A stretch of 64,000 bases of DNA from an uncultured Alistipes sp. (GCA_900539755.1 UQDC01000006.1:48367-112366); one strand, 5' to 3'. Shown: positions 9,630 to 19,546, counted from the stretch's first letter. The notes: generated from the letters alone by a model not told the origin. Made by a program: numbers and translations.

Positions 9630-12191
9630 ATGAGTGAAGAGACAGGAGAAAAAATCATTAAGATTAATATAGAGGAGGAGATGAAAACTGCCTACATCGA
9701 CTATTCGATGTCGGTAATTGTCGCTCGAGCTCTGCCTGATGTGCGTGACGGCCTGAAACCCGTCCACCGCCGTATCCTGTACGACATGAGCAGCGAATTG
9801 AATCTGACCTCCGATAAACCCTATCGTAAATCGGCCCGTATCGTCGGTGACGTGCTCGGTAAGTTCCACCCCCATGGTGACTTGTCTGTCTATAATGCCA
9901 TGGTGCGTATGGCACAAGAGTGGAGCCTCCGCTATCCGTTGGTCGATGGCCAGGGTAACTTCGGTTCGGTCGATGGAGACTCCCCGGCTGCTATGCGTTA
10001 TACGGAGGCCCGTATGATGAAGATCGCCGATGAGGTGATGGCGGATATCGAAAAAAATACGGTCGATTTCCGTCCTAACTTTGATGAAACACTGAAAGAA
10101 CCGGTGGTGCTCCCGACCAAAGTGCCCCTGCTGATGGTCAACGGTTCGTCTGGTATTGCGGTCGGTATGGCAACCAATATGCCGCCCCACAACCTGACTG
10201 AGGTGGTAAATGCCTGCTGTGCATACATCGATAATCCAGATATTGAGATCTCAGATCTGCTGCACTTTGTCAAGGCCCCGGATTTCCCCACAGGCGGTAT
10301 CATTTACGGATACGAAGGTGTACGTGAAGCCTATGAAACCGGACGTGGCCGTATCATTATGCGTTCCAAAACCGAAATCGAACACACTTCGACCGGTCGG
10401 GAATGTATCGTAGTGACCGAGATCCCATATATGGTCAATAAGGCCGAGATGATCAAGAAGATCGCCGACCTGATCAATGAAAAGAAACTGGAGGATATCG
10501 CCTATATCAATGATGAGAGTGATCGTAGCGGTATGCGTATCGTCATCATTCTCAAAACCGATGCAGTGGCCAGTGTCGTGTTGAACAACCTGTTCAAATA
10601 TACCCCGCTGCAGACGTCATTCCCGGTAAACAATATCGCTTTGGTGGATGGTCGCCCGACGTTGTTGACCCTCAAAGATATGATCAAGTACTTTGTCGAA
10701 CACCGTCATGATGTGGTGGTGCGTCGGGTTAAGTACGATCTGGAGCAGGCCGAAAAACGGGCCCATATCCTGGAGGGATTGCTCATCGCCGTGGACAATA
10801 TCGATGAGGTGATCCGCATCATTCGTTCGGCCAAGACCCCTGATGAGGCAAAAGCCGGTTTGATCGAACGCTTCTCATTGACGGAAGTTCAGGCCTCTGC
10901 AATTATCGATATGCGTCTGCGTGTGCTGACCGGCCTGGAAAGAGACAAGCTCAAAGCAGAATACGACGACCTGTGCAAACAGATCGAATACTTCAAAGAG
11001 GTGCTCGACAGCTATGCGTTGCAGATGAAGATCGTGAAAGACGAACTGATCGAACTGCGTGACAAGTACGGTGACGAACGTCGCACCGAATTGGTGATGC
11101 GGGCCGAAGAGTTCAACCCCGAAGATTTCTATGCAGATGATGAAATGGTAATCACCATTTCGCATATGGGTTACATCAAACGTACCCCGTTGACCGAATA
11201 TCGTACACAGAACCGTGGCGGTGTCGGCATGAAGGGCAGTGCAACCCGGGATGAGGACTTCATCGAACATATCTATGTGACGACCATGCACAATACGATG
11301 CTCTTCTTTACCGAGAAGGGACGTTGCTATTGGCTCAAGGTTTATGCAATTCCGGAAGGCTCACGCTCGTCGAAGGGTCGTGCATTGCAGAATGTGATTC
11401 AGATTGAACCGGACGACAAGATTCGTGCATATATCAATGTGCGTCGTTTGAACGATAAGGAGTATGTCGATAATAACTACATTATCATGTGTACCAAAGA
11501 GGGTGTCGTGAAAAAGACCCGCTTGGAGGCATACTCTCGTCCTCGCCAAAACGGCGTGAACGCCATTACGATTCGTGAAGGAGACCAGCTGATTGAGGCT
11601 AAATTGACTACCGGTAACAGCGAGGTGTTAATCGCTGCCAAAGAGGGTAAGGCCATTCGTTTCAACGAAGAGGCGGTTCGTCCGATCGGGCGTACGGGTG
11701 CCGGCGTAAAAGGTATTACGATCGAGGATGATGACGAGGTGATCGGAATGGTTTGTGTGGAACCTGACAGCAAGGAGGATATTCTGGTTGTCTCTGAGAA
11801 TGGTTATGGTAAACGTACCGATTTGGATGACTACCGGATTACCAATCGTGGTGGAAAGGGTGTCAAAACATTGCAGATTACCGAAAAAACTGGAAAACTG
11901 ATCGCAATCAAATCGGTAACGGATGATAATGACCTGATGATTATTAACCGTTCAGGGTTGACGATCCGCATTCCGGTAAGCGATATTCGCGTGTCGGGTC
12001 GTGCAACACAGGGTGTCAAAGTGATCAACTTGCGTGAAGGTGACTCTATTGCTTCGGTAATTCCGGTGCCCAAAAGTGATGATGAAGAACAACCTGTTGT
12101 AGAACAGAGTGGTGTTGAAGCTGAAGCCACGGATGTAGAGACGACGGCTTCATCTGAGACCATGAATTCAAGCCCTGTTTTGGAAGAGTAG
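9630..12191 (+). CDS. gyrA: DNA gyrase subunit A
   Basis: A full-length 853-residue GyrA, the breakage-reunion subunit that introduces negative supercoils together with GyrB. The N-terminal domain has DYSMSVIVARALPDVRDGLKPVHRR, here cited only by its first residues DYSMSV, and the catalytic Tyr in AAMRYTE. The C-terminal half shows the repeating beta-pinwheel blades (for example RGGVGMKG and GRTGAGVKG) and ends in an acidic tail. Within the quinolone-resistance region the sequence is HGDLSVYN: residue 85 (E. coli position 83) is Leu, codon TTG, and residue 89 (E. coli 87) is Asn, codon AAT. In sensitive bacteria these are usually Ser and Asp/Glu. A TPR gene follows after 85 bases. Confidence 0.98.
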   Translation: MSEETGEKIIKINIEEEMKTAYIDYSMSVIVARALPDVRDGLKPVHRRILYDMSSELNLTSDKPYRKSARIVGDVLGKFHPHGDLSVYNAMVRMAQEWSLRYPLVDGQGNFGSVDGDSPAAMRYTEARMMKIADEVMADIEKNTVDFRPNFDETLKEPVVLPTKVPLLMVNGSSGIAVGMATNMPPHNLTEVVNACCAYIDNPDIEISDLLHFVKAPDFPTGGIIYGYEGVREAYETGRGRIIMRSKTEIEHTSTGRECIVVTEIPYMVNKAEMIKKIADLINEKKLEDIAYINDESDRSGMRIVIILKTDAVASVVLNNLFKYTPLQTSFPVNNIALVDGRPTLLTLKDMIKYFVEHRHDVVVRRVKYDLEQAEKRAHILEGLLIAVDNIDEVIRIIRSAKTPDEAKAGLIERFSLTEVQASAIIDMRLRVLTGLERDKLKAEYDDLCKQIEYFKEVLDSYALQMKIVKDELIELRDKYGDERRTELVMRAEEFNPEDFYADDEMVITISHMGYIKRTPLTEYRTQNRGGVGMKGSATRDEDFIEHIYVTTMHNTMLFFTEKGRCYWLKVYAIPEGSRSSKGRALQNVIQIEPDDKIRAYINVRRLNDKEYVDNNYIIMCTKEGVVKKTRLEAYSRPRQNGVNAITIREGDQLIEAKLTTGNSEVLIAAKEGKAIRFNEEAVRPIGRTGAGVKGITIEDDDEVIGMVCVEPDSKEDILVVSENGYGKRTDLDDYRITNRGGKGVKTLQITEKTGKLIAIKSVTDDNDLMIINRSGLTIRIPVSDIRVSGRATQGVKVINLREGDSIASVIPVPKSDDEEQPVVEQSGVEAEATDVETTASSETMNSSPVLEE

Positions 12192-12276
12192 TCGAGTTGA
12201 TGATCTTCAGTTTTTCATGAACAAATAACATAACTCAAACAAAAGAAACAAGTTAAACCAATTAATACTTACGATT

Positions 12277-13590
12277 ATGAAACGATTATTGGTATTGGCT
12301 TCTATTGCCACAATGGGCGTAAGCGGTACTGCATTTGGCCAGTCTGGTGTGAATGAAGCTAACCTGATGCAGAAAGTCAGCAAAGCCGAAGCCGCTACTC
12401 AGGATCCGAAAAAGAATACCAAAGCAGCAACTTGGATTACTTTGGGTGATGCCAATTATAATGCTACGATTGCTCCTATTGCCTCACTGTATAGAGGTCT
12501 GAGTGAACTCGAAATGATGTTTATGATGGGCAAGAATGAGCAATCTACGGATACAATTAATGGTGTTCAGATGAATGTCGCATCTTATGATTATGTTGAT
12601 GTTTATCTGACTAATGGTGTGGTTTCTTTCTGGAAAACGAAAAAAGCAATCAACCCTAATGGCTTGGAGAAAGCTGAAGCAGCTTATATGAAAGCCTATG
12701 AATTAGATAAGGATAATGCTGCCACTTTGAAAAAGGTTCAGCAGGGCTTGACTAATGTTTATAACTGGTATAAACAGATTGCCGACAATAATTTCACCCA
12801 ACAGAATTTGCCAGTAGCTGCATCTGAATTTGCTAAGGCATATGATTTGTTGCAGGAAGGTGTGATTACCGCTGCTGATACAACCAGCTCATTTAATGCA
12901 GGTTTGATTTATGCAATCCTGAAAGATTATCCTAACGGAGAGAAATATCTGTCAGCAGCGTTGAAAGATGGTTTGGCTAAAGGTGGTGATACCTATTACT
13001 ATCTGAATCTTTGCTATGCCGGTGAAGGTAAAAATGCTGAGGCTAAACAGGTGTTGATGGATGGTATTAAAGCCTATCCAATGAATTCAAAACTGGTAGA
13101 GGGTCTGCTCTCAGTTTATGCAGCAACCGGTGAAGATCCTAATGAGATTATTCCATTGGTAAATGAGGCTATCCAGAATGATCCGAAGAACCCTGAACTG
13201 TATGCAGGTTTAGGTCGTGTATATGACAAATTGGGACAACCTGACAAATCAATCGAAGCGTTCAAACAGGCTTTGGCGTTGGCTCCAGATGATTTCGCTA
13301 CCAACTACAATATCGGTTTGATGTTGATCAAACGTGGTGATGAAGCGAACAATGCATTGAATGACAAAATGTTCACTAGCACTGAATCTTTGAAAGCTGA
13401 AGAGGCTGCTGTTAACGCTATGTATGCAGAGGCTCTAGCTCCACTGGAAAAGGCTCATGAGTTGCAGCCGGATGATATCACGACGGTTGAACTGCTGAAA
13501 AACCTCTATTTCCGTTTCCGTGACGACAATGCACAGTATATGGAGAAATACAAACATTATAACGAATTGCTAGAGTCTATGCAGCAATAG
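12277..13590 (+). CDS. Exported tetratricopeptide-repeat protein
   Basis: A 437-residue protein with a clear signal peptide (residues 1-21, ending AFGQ) and several TPR-like helical pairs. The best repeats are at about residues 305-350 (AGLGRVYDKLGQPDKSIEAF), with weaker ones at about 190-260. TPRs mediate protein-protein contacts; it is probably periplasmic, and no enzymatic domain is visible. It sits 85 bases downstream of gyrA with no terminator between, so it may be co-transcribed, and a terminator follows it. Its coding sequence is noticeably more A/T-rich than gyrA or suf. The specific role is unknown. Confidence 0.8.
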   Translation: MKRLLVLASIATMGVSGTAFGQSGVNEANLMQKVSKAEAATQDPKKNTKAATWITLGDANYNATIAPIASLYRGLSELEMMFMMGKNEQSTDTINGVQMNVASYDYVDVYLTNGVVSFWKTKKAINPNGLEKAEAAYMKAYELDKDNAATLKKVQQGLTNVYNWYKQIADNNFTQQNLPVAASEFAKAYDLLQEGVITAADTTSSFNAGLIYAILKDYPNGEKYLSAALKDGLAKGGDTYYYLNLCYAGEGKNAEAKQVLMDGIKAYPMNSKLVEGLLSVYAATGEDPNEIIPLVNEAIQNDPKNPELYAGLGRVYDKLGQPDKSIEAFKQALALAPDDFATNYNIGLMLIKRGDEANNALNDKMFTSTESLKAEEAAVNAMYAEALAPLEKAHELQPDDITTVELLKNLYFRFRDDNAQYMEKYKHYNELLESMQQ

Positions 13591-13611
13591 TTTGATGGAA
13601 AATAGATAATA

Positions 13612-13641
13612 AAAAGAGCGTCAGAAATGGCGCTCTTTTTT
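13612..13641 (+). terminator. Terminator after the TPR gene
   Basis: A 9-bp stem (AAAAGAGCG with CGCTCTTTT, loop of 10) is followed by a run of T. It closes the gyrA-TPR unit before the suf promoter. Confidence 0.8.
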
Positions 13642-13655
13642 ATTTTGGACAAAAT

Positions 13656-13687
13656 TTTGCAGGAAAGCAGGAGATGGATTATTTTTG
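13656..13687 (+). promoter_or_regulatory. Promoter of the suf operon
   Basis: A perfect -33 TTTG (13656-13659), a 20-base spacer and a perfect -7 TATTTTTG (13680-13687). The start point would be near 13694, about 73 bases before sufB. No obvious Fe-S regulator operator was recognised in this leader. Confidence 0.75.
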
Positions 13688-13766
13688 TGATTTGTATAAT
13701 TGGATGGAAAAGGCTTTGCAAAATAGTGCGCATGTTAGGCGTTGATTTGCAGCTTGATAGATAATC

Positions 13767-15218
13767 ATGATGGAAGAACAGGATAATAAAATATTATCGG
13801 AACTGACCGGTTCTGAATATAAATATGGGTTTACGACCGATGTCGAGACCGAAATCATCCCCAAAGGGCTGAATGAAGAGGTCGTACGACTCATCTCGGC
13901 GAAAAAAGGTGAGCCGGAGTGGATGTTGGCTTATCGTCTCGAGGCTTATCGCCGTTGGAAGACGATGACAATGCCTCGTTGGCCTCATTTGGATCTGCCG
14001 GAGATCGATTTCGATGACATCATCTATTATGCGGCACCAAAGGCTAAACCAAAATTGAATAGCCTCGATGAAATTGACCCCAAACTGAAAGAGACATTTG
14101 ATAAATTGGGCGTTCCTCTGGAGGAGCAGATGATGTTGTCAGGCGTTGCAGTCGATGCCGTGATGGACTCCGTGTCGGTCAAAACAACTTTCAAGGAGAC
14201 CCTTTCCGAAAAGGGAATCATCTTCTGTTCCATGTCGGAGGCAATCCGGGATTATCCCGATCTGGTCCGTAAATATTTGGGCAGTGTGGTCCCCAGTACC
14301 GATAACTTCTTTGCGGCTTTGAATGCAGCGGTCTTTTCGGATGGCTCGTTCTGCTATATTCCCAAAGGGGTGCACTGTCCGATGGAACTCTCGACCTATT
14401 TCCGAATCAATGCAGCCGGAACAGGACAGTTCGAACGGACGTTGATTGTGGCCGATGAGGGGGCCTATGTCAGCTATATGGAGGGATGTACCGCTCCGAT
14501 GCGTGATGAAAATCAGTTGCATGCTGCCGTAGTCGAAATTGTCGTGATGAAGGATGCCGAGGTCAAGTATTCGACCGTTCAGAACTGGTATCCCGGTGAC
14601 AAAGAGGGACGTGGCGGTATTTACAACTTTGTGACCAAACGGGGAATTTGCAAGGGCGAAAATGCCCGGTTGTCGTGGACGCAGATCGAAACCGGTTCAG
14701 CCCTGACCTGGAAATATCCGAGCTGTATTCTGGCCGGAGATAATTCGGTCGGAGAGTTCTATTCGGTGGCTGTGACCAATAACTGTCAGCAGGCCGATAC
14801 CGGTACGAAGATGATCCATTTGGGGCGCAACACCCGCAGTCGGATTGTCAGCAAAGGTATTTCGGCCGGACGTAGCCAGAATAGCTATCGGGGATTGGTC
14901 AAGGTGGCTCGCAAGGCCGAAAATGCCCGCAACTATTCGCAGTGCGACTCCCTGCTGATTGGGGATCGGTGCGGAGCTCATACCTTCCCCTATATTGAAT
15001 CGAACAACCGTTCGGCTGTGGTTGAACATGAGGCAACCACCTCCAAAATCGGAGAAGATCAGCTCTTTTATTGCAACCAACGTGGCATCTCTACGGAGGA
15101 TGCTGTGGGACTGATTGTCAACGGTTATGCCAAAGAGGTGCTGAACAAGTTGCCTATGGAGTTTGCGGTTGAGGCGCAAAAATTACTCTCGATCTCGTTG
15201 GAGGGTAGTGTTGGTTAG
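13767..15218 (+). CDS. sufB: Fe-S cluster assembly scaffold protein SufB
   Basis: A 483-residue SufB, the scaffold on which the SufBCD complex builds Fe-S clusters before passing them to apoproteins. The start MMEEQDNKILSEL leads into the conserved N-terminal helical region. The right-handed beta-helix core includes IPKGVHCPMELSTYFRIN (within residues about 190-215), EGCTAPMRDENQLHAAVVE and RGKAE-like motifs near the C-terminus. SSKISEDQ-type residues appear as TSKIGEDQLFYCNQRG. It is the first gene of sufBCDS, 56 bases before sufC. An alternative ATG one codon downstream cannot be excluded. Confidence 0.97.
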   Translation: MMEEQDNKILSELTGSEYKYGFTTDVETEIIPKGLNEEVVRLISAKKGEPEWMLAYRLEAYRRWKTMTMPRWPHLDLPEIDFDDIIYYAAPKAKPKLNSLDEIDPKLKETFDKLGVPLEEQMMLSGVAVDAVMDSVSVKTTFKETLSEKGIIFCSMSEAIRDYPDLVRKYLGSVVPSTDNFFAALNAAVFSDGSFCYIPKGVHCPMELSTYFRINAAGTGQFERTLIVADEGAYVSYMEGCTAPMRDENQLHAAVVEIVVMKDAEVKYSTVQNWYPGDKEGRGGIYNFVTKRGICKGENARLSWTQIETGSALTWKYPSCILAGDNSVGEFYSVAVTNNCQQADTGTKMIHLGRNTRSRIVSKGISAGRSQNSYRGLVKVARKAENARNYSQCDSLLIGDRCGAHTFPYIESNNRSAVVEHEATTSKIGEDQLFYCNQRGISTEDAVGLIVNGYAKEVLNKLPMEFAVEAQKLLSISLEGSVG

Positions 15219-15274
15219 ACCGGGAGGGAGGACTCCTCGTTGGTCTTGTAGAAACCCGGAACAAAAAAGAATCA

Positions 15275-16045
15275 ATGAAAATGGCAGAAAAAGATATGTT
15301 GGAGATTAAGGATTTGCATGCCAGTGTAGATGGCAAGGAGATACTCAAAGGGATCAATCTGAGCGTCAAGGCTGGAGAGGTGCATGCCATCATGGGCCCG
15401 AACGGTTCGGGTAAAAGTACGTTGGCTTCGGTGCTGGCGGGAAACGAACGCTTTGAGGTGACTCAGGGTGAGGCATGGTTCCAAGGACAGAATCTTTTTG
15501 AAAAGAGTATTGAAGAGCGTGCCCGCATGGGGCTGTTCCTCGGATTCCAATATCCGGTCGAAATCCCGGGCGTGAGCATGGCCAACTTCTTGCGCTATGC
15601 GGTGAACGAAAAACGTAAATATCAAGGATTGGAACCGCTTTCAGCTGCAGAGTTTTTGCGCCTGATGCGTGAAAAGAGTGCAGTGGTCGAGCTCGATAGC
15701 AAATTGACCAACCGGGCGGTTAATGCCGGATTCTCTGGCGGCGAGAAGAAGAAGAACGAAATCTTCCAGATGGCGATGCTCGAACCGAAACTGGCCATCC
15801 TCGATGAGACGGATAGCGGTCTGGATATCGATGCACTTCGTATTGTGGCTACTGGGGTGACCAAACTGAAACGTCCCGATAACGCTACAATCGTCATTAC
15901 GCACTATCAGCGTCTGCTGGATTATATCGTGCCCGATGTGGTGCATGTACTGTATAAAGGTCGTATTATCTATTCGGCTGGTAAAGAGCTTGCCTTCAAA
16001 CTCGAGGAGCAGGGTTACGACTGGTTGATCAACCAATATGAGTAG
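15275..16045 (+). CDS. sufC: Fe-S cluster assembly ATPase SufC
   Basis: A 256-residue ABC-type ATPase of the SufBCD complex; it is soluble and drives conformational change of the scaffold rather than transport. Motifs seen: Walker A GPNGSGKST, the SufC-type signature SGGEKKKNE, and Walker B LAILDETDSGLD. The SufC-specific FLGFQYPVEIPGV is also present. Translation may start at the ATG at 15275 or at 15281 (MAEKDML); the second resembles typical SufC starts. The 3' end overlaps sufD by 8 bases, implying translational coupling. Confidence 0.97.
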   Translation: MKMAEKDMLEIKDLHASVDGKEILKGINLSVKAGEVHAIMGPNGSGKSTLASVLAGNERFEVTQGEAWFQGQNLFEKSIEERARMGLFLGFQYPVEIPGVSMANFLRYAVNEKRKYQGLEPLSAAEFLRLMREKSAVVELDSKLTNRAVNAGFSGGEKKKNEIFQMAMLEPKLAILDETDSGLDIDALRIVATGVTKLKRPDNATIVITHYQRLLDYIVPDVVHVLYKGRIIYSAGKELAFKLEEQGYDWLINQYE

Positions 16046-17375
16046 CGGCATGGAACGTTCGATTGAAAATAGATTGACAGAGCTGTTCCAGGCGCACGAA
16101 GAGCTGCTCGGTGTCGATCAAGCTTCTCCGTTGACTCGCTTCCGTCGTGCTGCGATGGAGCAAGTGACCCACTTGGGGATCCCTAAAAAGGGTTCAGGGA
16201 ATGGCGATCGCTACCATTATACGTCGTTGCGCGAGACGTTCGATCAGCCGTGGCACTATCTTTTTACTGCATCCGAACAGGAGACCGCTTCCTCAGCAGT
16301 ACATTCGACCGAAGCGTTGCCGGGTGAGATGTATCGCACCACCTTTGTCAACGGTTTTTGTGCAGATGAGCAGAATTTGGTCCAGTTGCCTAATGGTGTT
16401 GTGTATGGCTCATTGGCTGCCGCAGTTGAATCGTTTCCAGAGCTGGTGGCCCGCTATTACAATACGCTGACAGCCGACACCAACGATGCTGTGGAGGCAT
16501 TGACGGCTGCTTTTGTCCAAGACGGTGCCTTTGTCTATGTGCCCAAGGGTGTACGGGTTGAGTTGCCGATTGCGGTCGAGTCTCGTTTTGGTGGCGCAGA
16601 TCAGGCGATCGCCACATTCGGACGCAACCTGTTTATTTTCGAGGAGGGAAGTGAAGCCCGATTGGTACTCGACTACCGTTCGGTGGATCAGACAGCAGTG
16701 CTGGCCTGTAGAACACGGGAGATGTTCGTAGGAGCCGGTGCCCGAATCGATATGGTTGAGGGTTGCAGGTTGAACAACGGCTCGTCGCTGGTTTCGTGCA
16801 GCCGTGTCAGTCAGTCGAAAGCTAGTGTGTTGCATGCGGTTTCCGTTGCGTTGAGTGGCAAGTTGATGCGAAACGAACAGCGTGTACGGTTGGAAGGACG
16901 GGACGCAGAGAATCATACCAACGGGCTGATGATTGCCGGAAAAGATGAGCATCTCGATTTTACGACCGATATCGAACATCTGGTTTCAGATTGCAACAGC
17001 TATCAGTTGTTTAAAGGGGTGGCTGCAGATGGAGCTACTTCGGTCTTCAGCGGTCGGATCTATGTCGCACAGGACGCCCAGCGGACGCAGGCTTTCCAGC
17101 AAAATAACAACCTCTTGTTGGGGAATGAGGCGCATGCCTACGCCAAACCACAATTGGAGATCTATGCCGATAATGTGAAGTGCAGCCACGGAGCGACGGT
17201 CGGTCAGCTCGATCCCGAAGCGATCTATTATATGCGCCAGCGGGGAATCGACCTTGAAGATGCCCGCCGGTTGCAGATGTATGGTTTCGTATTGGACGTC
17301 TTGGCCGAAAGCCGGGTCCCACAGATGAACGAACTTTTCGATCGGGAGATCGGCGCCAAGATCGAAGCATTGTAA
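16038..17375 (+). CDS. sufD: Fe-S cluster assembly protein SufD
   Basis: A 445-residue SufD, partner of SufB in the scaffold. The N-terminus is divergent and helical. The beta-helix core contains VYVPKGVRVELPI, FIFEEGSEARLVLDY and NHTNGLMIAGKDEHLDF, and the C-terminus has KCSHGATVGQLDPEAIYYMRQRG with the cluster-related Cys-His. It overlaps sufC by 8 bases and precedes sufS by 11, so the four genes form a tight operon. The start could be the ATG at 16038 or the Met at 16050. Confidence 0.95.
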   Translation: MSSGMERSIENRLTELFQAHEELLGVDQASPLTRFRRAAMEQVTHLGIPKKGSGNGDRYHYTSLRETFDQPWHYLFTASEQETASSAVHSTEALPGEMYRTTFVNGFCADEQNLVQLPNGVVYGSLAAAVESFPELVARYYNTLTADTNDAVEALTAAFVQDGAFVYVPKGVRVELPIAVESRFGGADQAIATFGRNLFIFEEGSEARLVLDYRSVDQTAVLACRTREMFVGAGARIDMVEGCRLNNGSSLVSCSRVSQSKASVLHAVSVALSGKLMRNEQRVRLEGRDAENHTNGLMIAGKDEHLDFTTDIEHLVSDCNSYQLFKGVAADGATSVFSGRIYVAQDAQRTQAFQQNNNLLLGNEAHAYAKPQLEIYADNVKCSHGATVGQLDPEAIYYMRQRGIDLEDARRLQMYGFVLDVLAESRVPQMNELFDREIGAKIEAL

Positions 17376-17386
17376 AGCAAATATAG

Positions 17387-18610
17387 ATGGCATACGATAT
17401 TGCTAAAATAAGGGCCGACTTTCCGCTGTTGAACAGTAAGGTTTACGGGAAGGAGTTGGTCTATCTGGACAGCGGGGCGACCGCTCAAAAGCCCTTGTCG
17501 GTGATTGAGAAGGTCGATTACCTGCATCGTCATCTCAATGCAAATATTCACCGGGGGCTCCACTACATGAGTGAGGAGTGTACCTCGGCGTATGAGGTGG
17601 CGCGTGAAGAGGTGCGGCGATTGATCGGTGCATCCTCCACGCGTGAGGTGGTCTTTACGGCCGGTGCAACCGCTTCGATCAATACGGTGGCGTATAGCTT
17701 CGGAGAGAAGTTTATCCATGCCGGAGACAACGTCATTACTACGGAGATGGAACACCACTCCAATATCGTCCCCTGGCAGCTGATCTGTGAACGGAAAGGG
17801 GCTGAATTACGCGTGGTGCCGTTCGACGATGCGGGGCGTCTGATGACCGAAAAATTGCCCGAATTGTTGGATGATCGCACTCGGTTGCTGTGCGTGACTC
17901 AAGCCTCGAATGTTTTGGGTACCTGTCCCGATCTCAAGGCGATTATTGAGGTTGCTCATGCGGCTGGTGTGCCGGTATTGGTGGATGGTTGCCAAGGTAT
18001 TGTGCACGGTGGTGTGGATGTCCAGGCTCTCGATTGCGATTTCTATGCCTTTTCGGGACACAAACTTTATGGTCCGACCGGCGTTGGTGTTCTGTACGGC
18101 AAAGAGCATTGGCTCGAGGAGATGCCTCCGTTCTTCGGAGGCGGGGACATGGTGGCAACGGTAAGTTTTGCAGGGACAACCTATGCCGAGTTGCCGCTGA
18201 AATTTGAAGCCGGAACCTCCAATTATATTGCAGCTATTGGATTGGGTGAGGCCATCCGTTATCTCGATACGCTCGACCCGAAAGAGGTGATGCGTCATGA
18301 ACAGCAGTTACTGGAGTATGCAACGAAGAAGCTGCAAGGTGTCGATGGTTTGCGCATCTATGGCAACCAGCCGGATAAATGCGGGATTGTCTCCTTTACG
18401 ATCGATGGAACGCATCCGATGGATGTGGGAATGATCCTGGATAAAATGGGCATTGCGGTGCGAACAGGTACCCACTGTGCTGAACCGGTCATGACCCACT
18501 ACGGAATTACCTCGATGGTGCGGGCATCGTTTGCATTGTACAATGACTTTACCGATATTGACCGCCTGGAGGCTGGGGTTCAGCGTGCTGCCCGAATGTT
18601 GCGGGCCTGA
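17387..18610 (+). CDS. sufS: Cysteine desulfurase SufS
   Basis: A 407-residue PLP-dependent group II cysteine desulfurase, which takes sulfur from L-cysteine as a persulfide for SufBCD. The motifs are the N-terminal NIHRGLHYMSE, the H-H pair in MEHHSNIVPW, the PLP Schiff-base lysine in SGHKLYGPTGVGVL, and the persulfide Cys in RTGTHCAEPVM. It is the last gene of sufBCDS. No sufE or sufU sulfur acceptor is encoded in the operon or elsewhere in the window. Confidence 0.96.
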   Translation: MAYDIAKIRADFPLLNSKVYGKELVYLDSGATAQKPLSVIEKVDYLHRHLNANIHRGLHYMSEECTSAYEVAREEVRRLIGASSTREVVFTAGATASINTVAYSFGEKFIHAGDNVITTEMEHHSNIVPWQLICERKGAELRVVPFDDAGRLMTEKLPELLDDRTRLLCVTQASNVLGTCPDLKAIIEVAHAAGVPVLVDGCQGIVHGGVDVQALDCDFYAFSGHKLYGPTGVGVLYGKEHWLEEMPPFFGGGDMVATVSFAGTTYAELPLKFEAGTSNYIAAIGLGEAIRYLDTLDPKEVMRHEQQLLEYATKKLQGVDGLRIYGNQPDKCGIVSFTIDGTHPMDVGMILDKMGIAVRTGTHCAEPVMTHYGITSMVRASFALYNDFTDIDRLEAGVQRAARMLRA

Positions 18611-18865
18611 TGTTGAGATGCACTACGCCAGTTTAACGGGAAAACCGATGGTGGTGAATGGATCGGCCGTAGAAAAGTAACGCCGTAAGGTGTTGTTGAT
18701 CTCCTTGTCTTTGTTGGCCGATGAGGTTTGAGAGTGGCCTTATTTCATTGTGCCAGTTTGGTGTAATTAGATTGGCGGTTTGCCCTCAGTGCATTTGAGT
18801 TGCAGACTCGGGATAACGCTATGAATAAAAATGTGTTCTAAAACTTCTAAACTACGCAGATAACC

Positions 18866-19546
18866 ATGCCTTTTATTGTTCTCGAAGGTCTCGATGGAGC
18901 CGGTAAATCAACTCAGGTCAAAATGCTGCAGGAGTATCTCAGTTCCAAAGGCCATCGTTATGAATATCTCCATTTCCCCCGTTTCGATGCACCGGTGTAT
19001 GGCGATCTGGTGGCTCGGTTTCTGCGTGGTGAATTGGGAGCGCTCGATCAGGTAAACCCCTATCTTGTGGCGCTGATTTATGCAGGTGACCGTGCGGAAG
19101 CCGCCTCGATGATTCGCAGTTGGCTCGATGAAGGCAAGTTCGTCATCGTCGATCGCTACGTCTATTCCAATGTCGGCTATCAGTGTGCCAAGGTGGATGA
19201 TCCCGCCGAACGGGAACAGTTGCGTCAATGGATTGTCGATCTCGAATATCAGCACAATGCCATTCCTCAACCCGACCTGTCGCTCTTTTTGGATGTGCCC
19301 TTTTCATTTACACAGCGTAAATTGACCGAGCAGCGGGATGGGGATGATCGTCAATATCTGCATGGCAAACAGGACATTCATGAAGCCTCGTTGTCTTTGC
19401 AGGAGCGTGTACGACGTGTCTATTTGGAACAGGTGTCGCATGACTCTCGTTTCCGTGTGATTGAATGTACCGATGAGCACGGAGAAATGCGTGCACCGGA
19501 GGCTATATTTGAGCGAATTATGGCTGAAGTGTCTCCGTTGCTTTAG
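18866..19546 (+). CDS. tmk: Thymidylate kinase
   Basis: A 226-residue dTMP kinase, making dTDP from dTMP with ATP for DNA synthesis. The P-loop is GLDGAGKS (residues 8-15). DRYVYSN is the DRX motif with substrate-contacting residues, and the LID region carries EQRDGDDRQYLHG. Several Bacteroidetes Tmk proteins of this somewhat divergent type use the same PRFDAPVYG segment where others have PGGT. It is transcribed alone, with a terminator 40 bases downstream. No clear promoter was seen in the 255-base gap behind sufS. Confidence 0.95.
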   Translation: MPFIVLEGLDGAGKSTQVKMLQEYLSSKGHRYEYLHFPRFDAPVYGDLVARFLRGELGALDQVNPYLVALIYAGDRAEAASMIRSWLDEGKFVIVDRYVYSNVGYQCAKVDDPAEREQLRQWIVDLEYQHNAIPQPDLSLFLDVPFSFTQRKLTEQRDGDDRQYLHGKQDIHEASLSLQERVRRVYLEQVSHDSRFRVIECTDEHGEMRAPEAIFERIMAEVSPLL

